A stretch of 64,000 nucleotides of DNA, taken from contig CM074139.1 of NCBI GenBank assembly GCA_037178625.1, positions 806,001 to 870,000 on the forward strand, read 5' to 3'. Made by a program: the position numbers and the translations under genes. The stretch is from Skeletonema tropicum. Its lineage: Eukaryota > Bacillariophyta > Thalassiosirophyceae > Thalassiosirales > Thalassiosiraceae. Positions within the stretch are counted from its first letter, which is position 1. Each line of letters opens with the position of its first letter. Below are positions 1 through 10,084 of this stretch, in pieces. A model generated the notes under the pieces. That model saw nothing but the letters and a program-made list of their open reading frames with translations, made no database searches and had not been told where the DNA came from.

Positions 1-1560
1 GTCGCTCGGTACCCCTTGAAGTTCACTGTATTTGTCCCCCAAATACCTTAACATTGAAGTCAGATACAATTGATTACCCGGCTTCCTACCTTGGGAATCC
101 CACAGGGTAATAACCTTTGTTTCTGTATTCGCCCTGAGTAATAGCCAGTGAGTTCTAGAGTGGTTGATCGGCACGAAGATCTCTTTCACCCCCAAAATCT
201 TATTCTTCCTCCTTAAACTTAAACGATTTCCCCAGCGTTTAACGCCGTCAAAGTTGTAGGACGCGGAGCAGACCTGCCGTCAGCCCCCGTACGTAGTAGG
301 GTTGACATGAAGAATGAGTTGAAGATGTAGACATGTTGCCGATTCACCTTTGGGAGGAGGACTCTGAGGAGATAGCCATTGATAACTTCATCATTGAGCC
401 ACTGAGGGGGTCGCAAAGACCGCATTGCATCACGCCGAACCTTGTCCCCTCCTTGGAGGCATAACTGAAAATTAGCTGGCACGTCCCGCAATAGGGCTCC
501 AACTTGACAGCGGTGTAAGTCTTCATCCGAGTTCCTTTGCAGAAGCCCAGTGCGGTCCTGTTGTTGCGGACTCACAGCCGGTGGGAGAGTTGTAGGAGGC
601 TGAGTAGGTAGGGTGCTCGGCTGGGCTGGACGCCTTGCTTTTTTCGGGAGAAAGATGGGAGCGAGTGCTTTTGGTTTGCGCGCAGGTGCGGCAGTCTTTG
701 AAGTACCCGGTGGCTTTGATTTGCGATCTTCTCGTTGCTTGGCACCAGTCGTGACTTGCCCAGAAGGAGGCTCTAAAAGCCCGCCTGATTCATCCCCCGC
801 AGCTTGCCTGCTTGCTACCGCTGCGTTCAACCAGTATTGTAGTTCAGAGGTCGGTTTCCCATAGAGCTCGTCCGTCGGAATTTCAAGGAGACATCGTGCT
901 TCAGCTGAGAGCCCATCGGATCCAAGATTAAGCTGATGTTCGATCTCTTTCAAAATCTCTTCTCTTGATGCAAGTGCTTTGGTTCCTTGCGTTCGATGAT
1001 GTTTCGTGAGATTCCTACAGATCCACTGTGTATGCGTGAGCGAGAGTAGTTTGTCCTGGAAGCCACTTGTCCAACTGTCGATGGTCAGAAACGAATGGTT
1101 CTTTAGGAGATGCTCCTTCTGCATCTGGAGAAACTCCTTGGATACTTTCCCCTCCATCACGTTTCTCCATCCAATCCTATCTAAGCTATTACCAACTCTA
1201 CGCATCTGTTGAGACATCCTCCATTCCTGACTATGCACCATGTCAACGAATAGAGTGCTGCCCTGAAGAGATATAAAAAGGGGTAGCCACTTCTGTATGC
1301 ACGTATGCGTGCAATGTCCCTCCATCCACTCTTGTAGATCGTTTATACTGTCAAGCAGTAGCCCCCTCCTAATTCTACTCTTACAGCGGTTCAGGTGATC
1401 CGCTGTTTCAAAGCAACCGCAGTTCGGACATTTATCGGAGGCATTTTTGTCATATCTAGTTATCATTTGACCAGTTCCACAATACCCGGAGCATTGTTTC
1501 GCATACCACAGCGAAGCGAGCGGAGCATCTCCATGGGGAAGATGAGCCGAGCGGAGCGAT
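1..1560 (-). pseudogene. Retroelement-like zinc-knuckle ORF joined to a Ulp1/C48 cysteine protease, frameshifted
   Basis: The longest open frame runs from 1466 to 219. Coding continues upstream to about 1560, where an in-frame Cys-rich stretch includes YCGTGQM. It opens with a CPNCGCFETADHLNRC zinc knuckle, as in diatom reverse-transcriptase-like ORFs. A long helical part and a Pro/Lys-rich linker follow. The 3' part starts a C48 (Ulp1/SENP-like) domain with PQWLNDEVINGYLL and YIFNSFFMSTLL. The domain then continues in another frame: YNFDGVKRWG at about 230-265, then VPINHSRTHW with the catalytic His, and LWDSQG with the Asp, down to position 1. About one base is missing near 262-270. The catalytic Cys would lie beyond the window edge. 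I infer a decayed mobile-element gene that could cleave SUMO-like conjugates if intact. The upstream RT part is not seen. Confidence 0.6.
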
Positions 1561-1710
1561 ACGATGTTCTAAGTGGAGCGTTGCTCTCACAGAGAACTAT
1601 ATTCAGTCTAAGTCAGATGCGTACAGTGTCGGTCCTAATAAGAAAGATATAAATATAAAATGTTTACCGAGGGACTATTGCCCAGGGGTCGAACGCTGGG
1701 TCTACCAATT

Positions 1711-1745
<35 letters not shown>
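1711..1745. repeat. (GATA)n microsatellite
   Basis: About eight perfect GATA tetramers occur in a row. There is no gene around it. Confidence 0.95.
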
Positions 1746-2254
1746 TATTTTAATCACTATGTACTCTCTCTCTCTCTTGAGGCCTGGAGGGCATGAAGAT
1801 TGTACCTAGGAGTACGTAATTTCTACGTACCCACTTACGCTACTTCCCTTCCAATTGACGAAGACAAAGACATACATCGACCACCAATAATTCTATCTGC
1901 AGTACTTGGTAAAACACCTCCCTCCCAAATGTACCAATTTGCTGCGAACTACGTTTTGAATATGTGATTCGATTAGGAGGGTATCTCATGACTTCATTCT
2001 ACCTTGTCCGTTATCCTCACTGTTGGTAGCTACCACCAAAATATTCTATGTACACACTCCAAACCATCATCTAAGCCAATAACGTCCATTAGAGCCATTA
2101 TCAGTGTGAAATATTGCCATCTATCTACCCCATAACTATCGACACCAGGGAGTCCTCCATCATCATAATGAGTGGTCGGGGTTGTTCTGATGTGCAATAT
2201 TTTTTGGCATCTACGCAAAGTCGACGGAGCTTCCGACTGTAACTTCTTTCAATG
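1746..2254. other. Gene-free spacer
   Basis: There are only short open frames without codon structure or recognisable motifs. I see nothing supportable here. Confidence 0.5.
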
Positions 2255-2652
2255 GGCTAAGTGTATGGTCAGGCTCCCCAGCAAATCTGTTCTCAATGAG
2301 TATTTGACTTCAAGAAGTGATCAACATAGCGTTGGAAAGCTGAGAGTGAGAGGAGTTCAAATCCATGCTTTGCTTGGCAAGGTTTTGAATCGTGGTGAAA
2401 TGAATTGTGATATGGAGCTGAAGACCAGGGTAAATTGGAGATGGGGCTTCTTTTTTGGGGTTAACCCCCAAGGCAAGCTAGGAAATGGGGCTAACAAAAT
2501 ATTTTTTTATTTTTGAAAGCAACTCATTGATTTTGAACAAGCTCATCAAGACGAGCATTTTAAGCCTATAAAAGGGTAGGTTAGCCCCAGTAGCGGCTGA
2601 GAACAGATAAATTAGCCATTTTTAGGGAGCCTGACCATACTTACACTTAGCC
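2255..2652. mobile_element. MITE-like element with about 27-bp inverted ends and AATG target duplication
   Basis: The left end (2255-2279) starts GGCTAAGTGTATGG and runs to GGCTCCC. The right end (2624-2652) is its reverse complement apart from a 4-base insertion. AATG flanks both sides (2251-2254 and 2653-2656), as expected for a 4-bp target duplication. The 398-bp interior has no convincing ORF. This is a short non-autonomous DNA transposon of unknown superfamily. Confidence 0.6.
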
Positions 2653-3077
2653 AATGGCTCCGTACTCTTCATATTATTGACATTTTATTGCCCCCATCCC
2701 TTGATAGGTTAATGATGGCCGAGAGGAGTAAAATTTGTCGTCGTATCTCCCTCGAATACACTTTTGTGTCACTAACACTAAATCCATTTTGATGTGCTCG
2801 GATTGATGTGTCTTTAATTTCAGGATAGGGTGGGTACGAAGGCTTTGCATTGCTAACGTTCGAAGAAGGAAGACTCTTTGACATGATGATACTGAGTTTC
2901 ATTTATCCTGTTCAAAATTAATGATGGCAGTATTGCCATCGGTGGAGAGTGATGTTACGAGGTGAAAGGTGAACTATGTACTTAGAAGGACCAGCCCGAG
3001 CCCCTCCAGGTTTAAATTCTTCTTTCTCTGCTGACACTGGTGTCTAGAGAGAGAGAGAGTAGTGACTAAAAAATATG
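2653..3077. other. Gene-free spacer
   Basis: It contains a 77-codon minus-strand open frame (2669-2902) with no recognisable motif and a short GA-rich tract near 3045-3060. No gene is supported. Confidence 0.4.
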
Positions 3078-3688
3078 TACAGTGAGTCTACAGTAACTGT
3101 CCGCTGCTGTGTCTGCTGGCGGCAGCGGACAGTTACCGTGAACGGACACATAGAGTGGAAACGGGTGTACATACGGGAAAGTACTGGTACATATAGATAC
3201 TTAAGTACATCCTACTTACGTGCTAAGAAGAATGGATCCAAACGAGCTTGCCGTGGTGCTTTTGTCTGTTTCTTTGCAATCCTGCCTCGTTCATATCTGC
3301 TGTGAGCTAGGCGAAGGGAAGTATTTACATCAGCAAGCTTGGAAGCTACGTCATCAAAATCCGTTCCGTCACACTTCAATTTCCTCAGCTTCCCTGTCAT
3401 TTCTACAATTTGTGCACTCAATTCATTGATAATTTCAGGCGTGACGTAGCTCACAGAGATTGCTTCGGGCGGCAGCGCAGCTAAGACTCATTGTATTGCT
3501 TTCTAAATATTAGTTCTTGTACGGTCCTCCCCTGCTGCGTACTCATGTTGTGTCCGCCATGGTGCGGGCTGGTAGGTGGCTGGCTGGTGGGGTGACGGAC
3601 GACGGACTGACTGTGTCTGGACTTCCCAGCGGACACTTACTGTGAACGGACACTTACCAGAGCGGACAGTTACTGTAGACTCACTGTA
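3078..3688 (-). mobile_element. Non-autonomous Tc1/mariner-pogo-like element, deleted copy A
   Basis: The ends 3078-3104 and 3662-3688 are perfect 27-bp inverted repeats beginning TA-CAGTGAGTCTACAG. The outer TA fits a TA target duplication, and CAGTG ends are common in Tc1/mariner and pogo/Tigger families. The interior (3212-3454, minus strand) encodes a fragment with TPEIINELSAQIVEMTG and LDPFFLARK and no ATG. An almost identical, longer copy lies inverted at 55814-56657. This copy lacks about 235 bp present there, so it is an internal deletion derivative. Assigning the ORF to a transposase tail is inference. Confidence 0.7.
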
Positions 3689-3846
3689 ATCCTTTTTTTT
3701 TCTTTTGCTCCTGCATTCCTCATTCATCGGGCGGGCGGCACTTTGAACGAGCTTATGGTGTCACATAATGACGTGGCACCACTCAAACACCATTCATATC
3801 ATGCGGTCAATTCGAGAAACGCTACGTAATATCCCTAGTGAGTTTT

Positions 3847-3897
3847 GAGATTGAGTATTCAATCTCATCCGAAATGAGATTGAATATTCAATCTCAT
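3847..3897. repeat. Subterminal palindromes, left end of the piggyBac-like element
   Basis: There are two palindromes in tandem. 3847-3866 has two central mismatches. 3874-3897 is a perfect 24-bp palindrome centred on AATATT. The same palindrome occurs near the right end. These are likely transposase-binding sites or hairpins. Confidence 0.85.
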
Positions 3898-4119
3898 CTC
3901 ATTTACTAGTGTTTCATACTATATGCGCGCGTGAGAGCGCACAAAAAGTCCGCCATAAAATTTTGACACTAGTTCAGAATATCTGAGTTTTACCAATAAA
4001 ATAACTAACTCTCCTATTGTCTACAATTCAATAACAATATGCGAAGAAAAACTTATCAAAGTCAACATAAGTCTTATCAGTTATATACCAGACCATCTCA
4101 TAGATCGCTCGATTGGCAA

Positions 4120-4536
4120 TCAACGTGCCCGGGTGGGAGAGGCATCGGAGGAAGAGGACGATGATGCAACTATCATAGCCAACTGATCATCTTCCTGTTC
4201 ATTAGTGTTGCAAGGCCTGCATAGGTTCGGATGCGCAATATGATAGCAGCTCCGACCTTGAATAATAGGTTGACCATTTATTTCTCCAACCTCAACGTAG
4301 AATGGAGGAACATCGCCCCTCGATAGATCTACAAGAGATGGATTCTCACGTAGCAGCCTCGCCTTCAATGAATCATTGCCTCGTAAGCGCTCCAGTATCT
4401 TACTGCTGCGGTCCTTATCAAAACAAAGAACTCGTTTACATCCCACGCACATTGTGATAACATTTTTCTGTCCGCAGAGATCGCAAGTTCCATTTTTGTG
4501 CACGAAGCCTTCTCCATCAGTCTCCCGTCTGAACAT
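4120..4536 (-). CDS. Cys-rich zinc-finger ORF, probable detached C-terminal domain of the piggyBac-like transposase
   Basis: This 138-codon ORF begins right after the TGA that ends the transposase ORF and is in the same frame. It contains CDLCGQKNVITMCVGCKR, then VLCFDKD, then SCYHIAHPNLCRPC. That is a set of CxxC pairs with a late His/Cys, like the cysteine-rich C-terminal domain by which piggyBac transposases bind their ends. The tail is acidic and Ser-rich. A related copy is found at 10317-10703. In intact relatives I would expect it to be the end of the transposase. Here it could be made by readthrough, by reinitiation at the adjacent ATG, or not at all. Confidence 0.65.
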   Translation of the reverse strand: MFRRETDGEGFVHKNGTCDLCGQKNVITMCVGCKRVLCFDKDRSSKILERLRGNDSLKARLLRENPSLVDLSRGDVPPFYVEVGEINGQPIIQGRSCYHIAHPNLCRPCNTNEQEDDQLAMIVASSSSSSDASPTRAR

Positions 4537-7500
4537 TCATGATATGTTTCCTGTACAATTCGTATAACGTTGTATGAGGTCATCGTAGTTGGTATGATTT
4601 GTTGCGGCGTTCTTTGACTTCCCTTTTCCAAGAGGCGTAGCTCCTGTGCTGCCGATGCTCCCAAGAATTGAGTGATCCTTTTGGACACGTGTAGTCTGTC
4701 TCCGTGGGTCGAACCGTGGAGCAGCAGCTACGACGTAGTTGTTTTCGGCAGGGACTATAGCGGTGGAAGATTGTTCATTTTTAGCATGCTTTTTTGCTGA
4801 TCTAATAAGCTTTTCAACCAGGACCCGTAGAGAATCGTGGAATGAATAACGTTGGTTATTCCTCTGACGGACGGATTGAATAGTATCAGTAGAGGGGTCG
4901 GGCTCCTTCCTTGCGGTGACAGCTTGGACTGGTCGATGAAACAGGACACCATATATCATGAGTTCACGGGCAGAAATTGTCGTCTGCGGTGTCTTGACAG
5001 GCAATATAGTTTTGCAATTCCAAGTGAATCTTGTGGTCGTATCAGAACCACCCTTCGAGACGTTCCAAAGAGAGTAATCAAGCGGGAGAAGCTTGTTACA
5101 TGCTGGGATTGGATACTTAACATTGGCGGCGCTTCCTGGGATCAACTCACGTACAATAAGGAGAGACGTCATGAAGTCATCCATCGTATACTTCCGTCTG
5201 AGTTTGCTATCACTCTGAAGAATTTCCTCAAACAGCTTCAAAGGAATATCTTCCACCCTCTCAAGGTAACACAACTTTAGCCCCTTTTCGTACAGATATT
5301 CAAGAGCCATGCCGTAATCTGCCAACAGCTGCGCTTGAAATGTGACGATGAGTCCATACAAAATTCTTCCTTGTGCATCACCAACAAGTAATGTGGTTGT
5401 GTCCCGGCCGTATGTGAAAGCATGATGTAGAATCTGTATTCTCTCGCTCTTGTTTGGAATAAGCTGTTGTAGCAATTCCCTATCAGATGAAGAAACACGC
5501 AAGTACAAAGCATCGTCTTGTGTCATGGAGGCAACTTCTGCTTGTGTACCAATCTTTCTCGCAACAGCCTTCCGAATATTTTTCGCCTGCATGAGAGATC
5601 CCTCATATTTACTTGATGATCGGCATTTGCATTCAACTAGATGGCTCTTTATTGCATCAAAGTCATCGCCTACTTCGCTCTTCCGTTCAAACGCGATTCC
5701 ATCCGCACTGTCACGAATGTAAGAACTGTCTTCTTTCATTGCCATACCAGGCTTTTGTATGTCAATAATGTTCACACCGGGTACCTTGCCACTCTCACTA
5801 TCTCTGCGGTACTGCTCCAAGTAAAGCGCTTCATTCTGATGACCAAGTGTTGCTTTACTCCTCTCACTATTTTGTTTCGGCTGTAAGAAAGCTTTAGATA
5901 TGGCTCCATAAAGAATAGAATCTCTCAAAGGATCATGATCTTCTCCACGTTGACGTGCCGATAAATCACAAGAGGGATCAGTGTCCATGAACTGCAAAGC
6001 TTCAATCTTGTGATCTTTCACTGTAGGGTTGGGGTGAGGTCCAGGCACTTGGCGATTCCTCACTTTGTTGCCTGCACGAGAGAGAAGCAAAGTCTCCACC
6101 TCTGCCGCAGTAAGTATGTCGTAGGGAAACTTGTAAAGTACTACATCATTGCTCTCGTTGTTAGAGGATGATTCTGAGGATGAAGAATCATTGTCGTCAT
6201 CATCAATAGGAGTAGATGCGGCGTTACTGGAGCGTAGATTAGTAATTGACGTGATCCACTTCCGTATATGCTTCTTCATATCTTTCTCTGTGATTTGGTT
6301 TGTAGCACGATTACGGCTGAATCCTAACTCAACCACAATTTCTCTCAATGTCGCAACAGGGAAGGTGTTTCTGCGGTCATTGATCGCTGCCAATATTCTG
6401 CTCGCATCTTTGGCACAATCATCGACAGTCTGTTGAGTCGGTCGTCTCATCAACTTCATTATCTTTGACACAAGTTGTGCATTGATTGGAGCATTTGCCC
6501 CGTCAGATGATGTACTGTCAACACTCATGTCATCAGGCATTGGTGTACTCGTTAGCTTACCATCGTGGCCTGCATATCCAAGAATATTCTCAAATGCGGC
6601 TCGTTGAGGAAATTCGTGTGGAAGATATGGAGCAGAATGCTGGAGTGCAGCCTCTGTTGCAGATGAAGTGAATGAGAACATCCGCAGAATGAACCAGACA
6701 AGGTCAAGATCCGCACACGTAAGCATCTTGACTGGCAACATCGTCAAGTGAAACTCAATGTTGTCAGCGTCCTCCTCGCTGACCTCGGCGCCGTCGACTG
6801 GTTGGAATGCCTTGAGTATGCGATCTCTAGAAGATAAAGTTTCATCCTTGTACCACCTTTCGTCACCATTGTTCGCGAAGACGAGTTCAAACGTAACGCC
6901 CTCATCTTCATCGCAATCACTGTTCATGGCAAGTGATACTTGGCCCGTGCCGCTTCTATACGCCATGATTTTCAGCAAGCTATCCTTCCATCGGCCATAC
7001 GCAACAAATAATGAACGTCCTTTGTTCGTGTCAATCATTTCTCGTTTACCCCGGCGCTCTCTAGGTTGATCGTAAGTGTATGTCGCCCAATAACTCCTCA
7101 TTAAGGTACCAAAGATAGTACCAGAAAGTCCAAGGATTAGGAGCATGACGGGCACTTTCCAATACCCACGATCGGAACAGAACACAATTCCTGATAGAGC
7201 AACATCTCGAGCAGCTCCGACAGTAAACCGGTGTTGGAACATAAATCTGAGCATATAATCATAGTTGTCTCTCTCGGTCTCGCCTTGGCGTCTCACTCGA
7301 AAGCATAGAGGGAATCCAGTGGCAGCCGACACTGCGGAGTCTATAGTCATTCCTCTGACCCCAGTTCTCACATGCATTAGTCCACACATTCCACATAAGT
7401 GGTTCTTGTCCCTTTTCACGTTAAGAGAACTGAACTGGAAATGAACTTTATCGTCGTCCAGTGCAATACGCAACTTGTTTTTTGCGGTTCCGCCTGTGCT

Positions 7501-8337
7501 TGAATTTATTGATCGAAGGAAGAGTTCACGACAATCCTCATTCAAAGCAGTCTCAACTTCCTCCCAGAAGTACGTTGATTTTCCGTCCTTGCCTGCAACT
7601 TCAATCTTTCGCCAGATAGCATTCAAACTTTCTTGATCCATATAATCGTCGTATTTGATGTTGGGGTGGTCCTGTAGATGTTTGGGTGGTTTTCCCAACT
7701 CTGCCGCAAAGTAAAAAGTTGCTAGGAACTTGTAGATGTCGTAATGCTCCATGCTCAACGCCCTAGATAATGTCTGGACCAAACGACTGCCATCTCCGAA
7801 AAGGTGCTCATAAATCCCATCGATGGTTTTTGGTATGTCTTTCTCATCTAACGTCTTGTAGAGCTCATCGTATTCGTCCTTTAAGATAGATACCATAGAT
7901 TGTCGTGCATTAGCAAACGACACCCGCACTCGCTTTGTATCTCGAGGACGGATCTTCTTATACTGGTCAGGTTCCGGGATGTCTTTCGCTGCTTCTTGGT
8001 TATTGCTACCAACGAAACGGAATTTGTTCGTATCTGAATCCAGTTCCATTCCTCTCCAATGCTCAATGGATGGCGGCTCCTCCATCTCTAACCCATCTCC
8101 TTCTGTGATTCCATCGTCCGCTACATGACTATCAACTGTGTCAACCGATTGGTCATCTCTAAAGCTATCGTCATCATGGTCACCCGTGGAGAAGTCTACA
8201 TCATTGTCATCACCGAAGGTGAGATTTCCTTCACCACCACTGTTTTGATTTGTGGCTTCCACAGCATCGGCGGCATCGGCATCGCTGCCATCATCTTCTC
8301 CGTCGACGAGACGGCTTCTCTTCCGGCGGCTGGACAT
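4537..8337 (-). CDS. piggyBac-like transposase fused to a PD-(D/E)XK nuclease domain
   Basis: This is a 1266-aa ORF with ATG at 8337. Residues 1-100 are a basic start (SSRRKRSR) followed by an acidic region. About 105-600 match a DDE_Tnp_1_7 (piggyBac) core: LRIALDDDK (D294-296), FCSDRGYW (D389), LSGTIFGTLMR, then MLTCADLDLVWFILRMFS. After an acidic Ser linker (about 720-750), residues 800-960 look like a YqaJ/lambda-exonuclease-type PD-(D/E)XK nuclease: GHQNEALYLEQYRR, then DSADGIAF with D879, then LVECKC with E902 and K904. The rest has no clear domain. The ORF lies inside matching piggyBac-type ends. Cut-and-paste transposition is inferred from the family; the nuclease role is unknown. It ends at a TGA, and the zinc-finger ORF follows in frame. 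Confidence 0.8.
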   Translation of the reverse strand: MSSRRKRSRLVDGEDDGSDADAADAVEATNQNSGGEGNLTFGDDNDVDFSTGDHDDDSFRDDQSVDTVDSHVADDGITEGDGLEMEEPPSIEHWRGMELDSDTNKFRFVGSNNQEAAKDIPEPDQYKKIRPRDTKRVRVSFANARQSMVSILKDEYDELYKTLDEKDIPKTIDGIYEHLFGDGSRLVQTLSRALSMEHYDIYKFLATFYFAAELGKPPKHLQDHPNIKYDDYMDQESLNAIWRKIEVAGKDGKSTYFWEEVETALNEDCRELFLRSINSSTGGTAKNKLRIALDDDKVHFQFSSLNVKRDKNHLCGMCGLMHVRTGVRGMTIDSAVSAATGFPLCFRVRRQGETERDNYDYMLRFMFQHRFTVGAARDVALSGIVFCSDRGYWKVPVMLLILGLSGTIFGTLMRSYWATYTYDQPRERRGKREMIDTNKGRSLFVAYGRWKDSLLKIMAYRSGTGQVSLAMNSDCDEDEGVTFELVFANNGDERWYKDETLSSRDRILKAFQPVDGAEVSEEDADNIEFHLTMLPVKMLTCADLDLVWFILRMFSFTSSATEAALQHSAPYLPHEFPQRAAFENILGYAGHDGKLTSTPMPDDMSVDSTSSDGANAPINAQLVSKIMKLMRRPTQQTVDDCAKDASRILAAINDRRNTFPVATLREIVVELGFSRNRATNQITEKDMKKHIRKWITSITNLRSSNAASTPIDDDDNDSSSSESSSNNESNDVVLYKFPYDILTAAEVETLLLSRAGNKVRNRQVPGPHPNPTVKDHKIEALQFMDTDPSCDLSARQRGEDHDPLRDSILYGAISKAFLQPKQNSERSKATLGHQNEALYLEQYRRDSESGKVPGVNIIDIQKPGMAMKEDSSYIRDSADGIAFERKSEVGDDFDAIKSHLVECKCRSSSKYEGSLMQAKNIRKAVARKIGTQAEVASMTQDDALYLRVSSSDRELLQQLIPNKSERIQILHHAFTYGRDTTTLLVGDAQGRILYGLIVTFQAQLLADYGMALEYLYEKGLKLCYLERVEDIPLKLFEEILQSDSKLRRKYTMDDFMTSLLIVRELIPGSAANVKYPIPACNKLLPLDYSLWNVSKGGSDTTTRFTWNCKTILPVKTPQTTISARELMIYGVLFHRPVQAVTARKEPDPSTDTIQSVRQRNNQRYSFHDSLRVLVEKLIRSAKKHAKNEQSSTAIVPAENNYVVAAAPRFDPRRQTTRVQKDHSILGSIGSTGATPLGKGKSKNAATNHTNYDDLIQRYTNCTGNIS

Positions 8338-8595
8338 CGTTTAATAGTAACCTACTGCTTATGGCATGAAGCCAGCAGGGATAGTGGACGCCAATAGAGC
8401 CGTTCATGTTTTCACGGGACCGTGCCATGATTGCTCTTGCCTCTTTCTAGCTCTCTAGAGAGGGGGAGGAGGGAGCATCTATGTCTAAGTGCGAAAGCGG
8501 TGCTTTGAGGGTGCCAAAAAACTAGTGCTTACAGATTTTGACAACTACTTAGTTAGATATTGCGCGCACTATAAAATGTATACACTAGCAAATTG

Positions 8596-8621
8596 GATGA
8601 GATTGAATATTCAATCTCATC
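8596..8621. repeat. 26-bp perfect palindrome, right subterminal region of the piggyBac-like element
   Basis: The palindrome is centred on AATATT and identical in its core to the 3874-3897 palindrome. It lies about 34 bp inside the right terminus. Confidence 0.9.
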
Positions 8622-8931
8622 GCGCTGAAACGCGCTCCAAAACTCACTATGGATATTAAGTAGGTAAGGCCTAAGGCGCTTTTCCCTCTTTTCGACGCCT
8701 TGACGATGATGGCAATTGGCGAAATAATAATACCTCCACCCTCCACCTTCCCGTGCTCCACCTTTCCACATCGACCCTTTGACGTAACCACCGCTCTAGA
8801 TCGAGGGGGAAGACCAAGTTGCATAGGACTGCACCCTAACCGTAGCGACGTAACCACCGTATTGCCGTGTAACTGTTACGATAGTATAGCAAGAACCGGG
8901 GGAGATCCGGCCTTTTTGTAGATAGGTAGAG

Positions 8932-10001
8932 ATGGATCCGCCAACAGCCGGCCACCAGCGTGCATCAACAGAAGTACCAACACCCCAGCAGGGGAGGCAA
9001 AGAAATTTCTGCTACCTGTAGGTCCGTCGAGAAGGATTCCTTCTTGTTGTACTACTTGGCTGAGTCTGTTGCTGTTAGCTCTTTATGCTGCTCTATCATC
9101 TCTGTTCCTATTGGAGCGCACGACCAGCCATTATTCTTTGCCGACGCACAACATCAACGATAATCTTCCATCACAATCAGAAGTAGAAGAAGAGCAGGGG
9201 AGCTCTTTACAAACTGCACAGACTACTGGTAATGATGGACAGGCTCTTAGTCAGGGTGCGTTTGAATCTGCGCTAAATGAAGTGACTCAACTAATAACAG
9301 AAGAAAGAATGAAGAGCAACATCATCAAAGCTGAAAGAACAAGGCAGCACTTCAACTTGACAACATGGGACAAGAAAACAACTGGTGGGCTCAAAGATTT
9401 AGACCGTATCAAACTTGGCGCGATTTACAGGAATGCGACTTCCGTCTTTGAATGGGGTTTGGGTGAATCATCCTTTATTGCCGCTGAGGTAGGAGTACCC
9501 CGGTACACTGGAATTGATAGTGACCCAACTTGGATAAAGGCAGCAAGAGATAGCTCTCCTGATCATTTTCGTTTCCATCTTGGAGATATTGGCCCGACTG
9601 GTCATTGGGGTAGACCAGATCGTTCACGTCTCAAAAAGTCATATCTGAATTACCAATTTGAGCCACTTGTGTCGGAAAAAGCTTTCGATGTTTATTATGT
9701 CGATGGTCGAATGAGATCTGCATGTGCGCTTGTTGCTTTCCTTCATGCATCTACTCGTGGGGTTACAGAAAAGGAGAAGTCACCTATTGTCATTATACAT
9801 GACTATTATCATGACAAAATGTCACAGAATTGCAGTGAGTGTAGAAAATTCCGTTGGCAATACCCATACCATAGAATTGAAGAGGTTGCAGACTTAGTTG
9901 ACCATAGTGGTGCAATGTTGGCGGTATTAAAGAGGAAGAAAGGTGTTACTGACGGGGAGATAAAAGCTCTATGGCAAGAAGTGGGACTCGGTGATACGTA
10001 G
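8932..10001 (+). CDS. Type II membrane protein with a SAM-methyltransferase-like (Rossmann) domain, two-exon model
   Basis: Model: exon 1 8932-8959 and exon 2 9022-10001, with a 62-nt intron (GTGCAT...CTGTAG). This joins MDPPTAGHQ to PSRRIPSCCTTWLSL and then a hydrophobic segment, a good signal anchor. Without the intron the main frame has no ATG before about 9300. The lumenal part has FEWGLGESSF and TGIDSDPTW (Rossmann strands like motif I and II), then FDVYYVDGRMRSAC and IVIIHDYYHD near the C-terminus. This layout is common in uncharacterised diatom proteins of the class I methyltransferase fold. The substrate is unknown. A Golgi or ER glycan or metabolite role is inferred from topology only. 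The piggyBac-like element ends about 280 bp upstream. Confidence 0.6.
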
Positions 10002-10084
10002 TCTTGTAGGAAAAAGAATATGTTCCGAAGACTATCTGGAAGACTAGGAGAATCGGCGCAACACCATCGGGCAATAATGGTGCT

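Larger units (their letters stand above)
3830..8655 (-). mobile_element. piggyBac-like DNA transposon, nearly complete
   Basis: The terminal inverted repeats are about 20 bp. The left end (3830 on) reads TATCCCTAGTGAGTTTTG and the right end (to 8655), read inward, TATCCATAGTGAGTTTTG. The right flank is TTAA (8656-8659), the piggyBac target; the left flank is GTAA (3826-3829), one base off. Subterminal palindromes sit just inside each end (3847-3866, 3874-3897, 8596-8621). Inner repeats containing ACTAGTG and GCGCGC follow on both sides. The element carries the transposase-nuclease ORF and the zinc-finger ORF. A shorter relative lies at about 10085-11460. Confidence 0.8.

Noticed and set aside
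1678..1712. tRNA-like T-arm (GTTCGA) next to the GATA repeat, minus strand
   Set aside because: Stem pairing does not give a 5-bp T-stem with a 7-base loop, and no anticodon or D arm can be drawn.
2172..2516. 114-codon plus-strand open frame
   Set aside because: It overlaps the MITE, starts outside it and has no domain or codon pattern.
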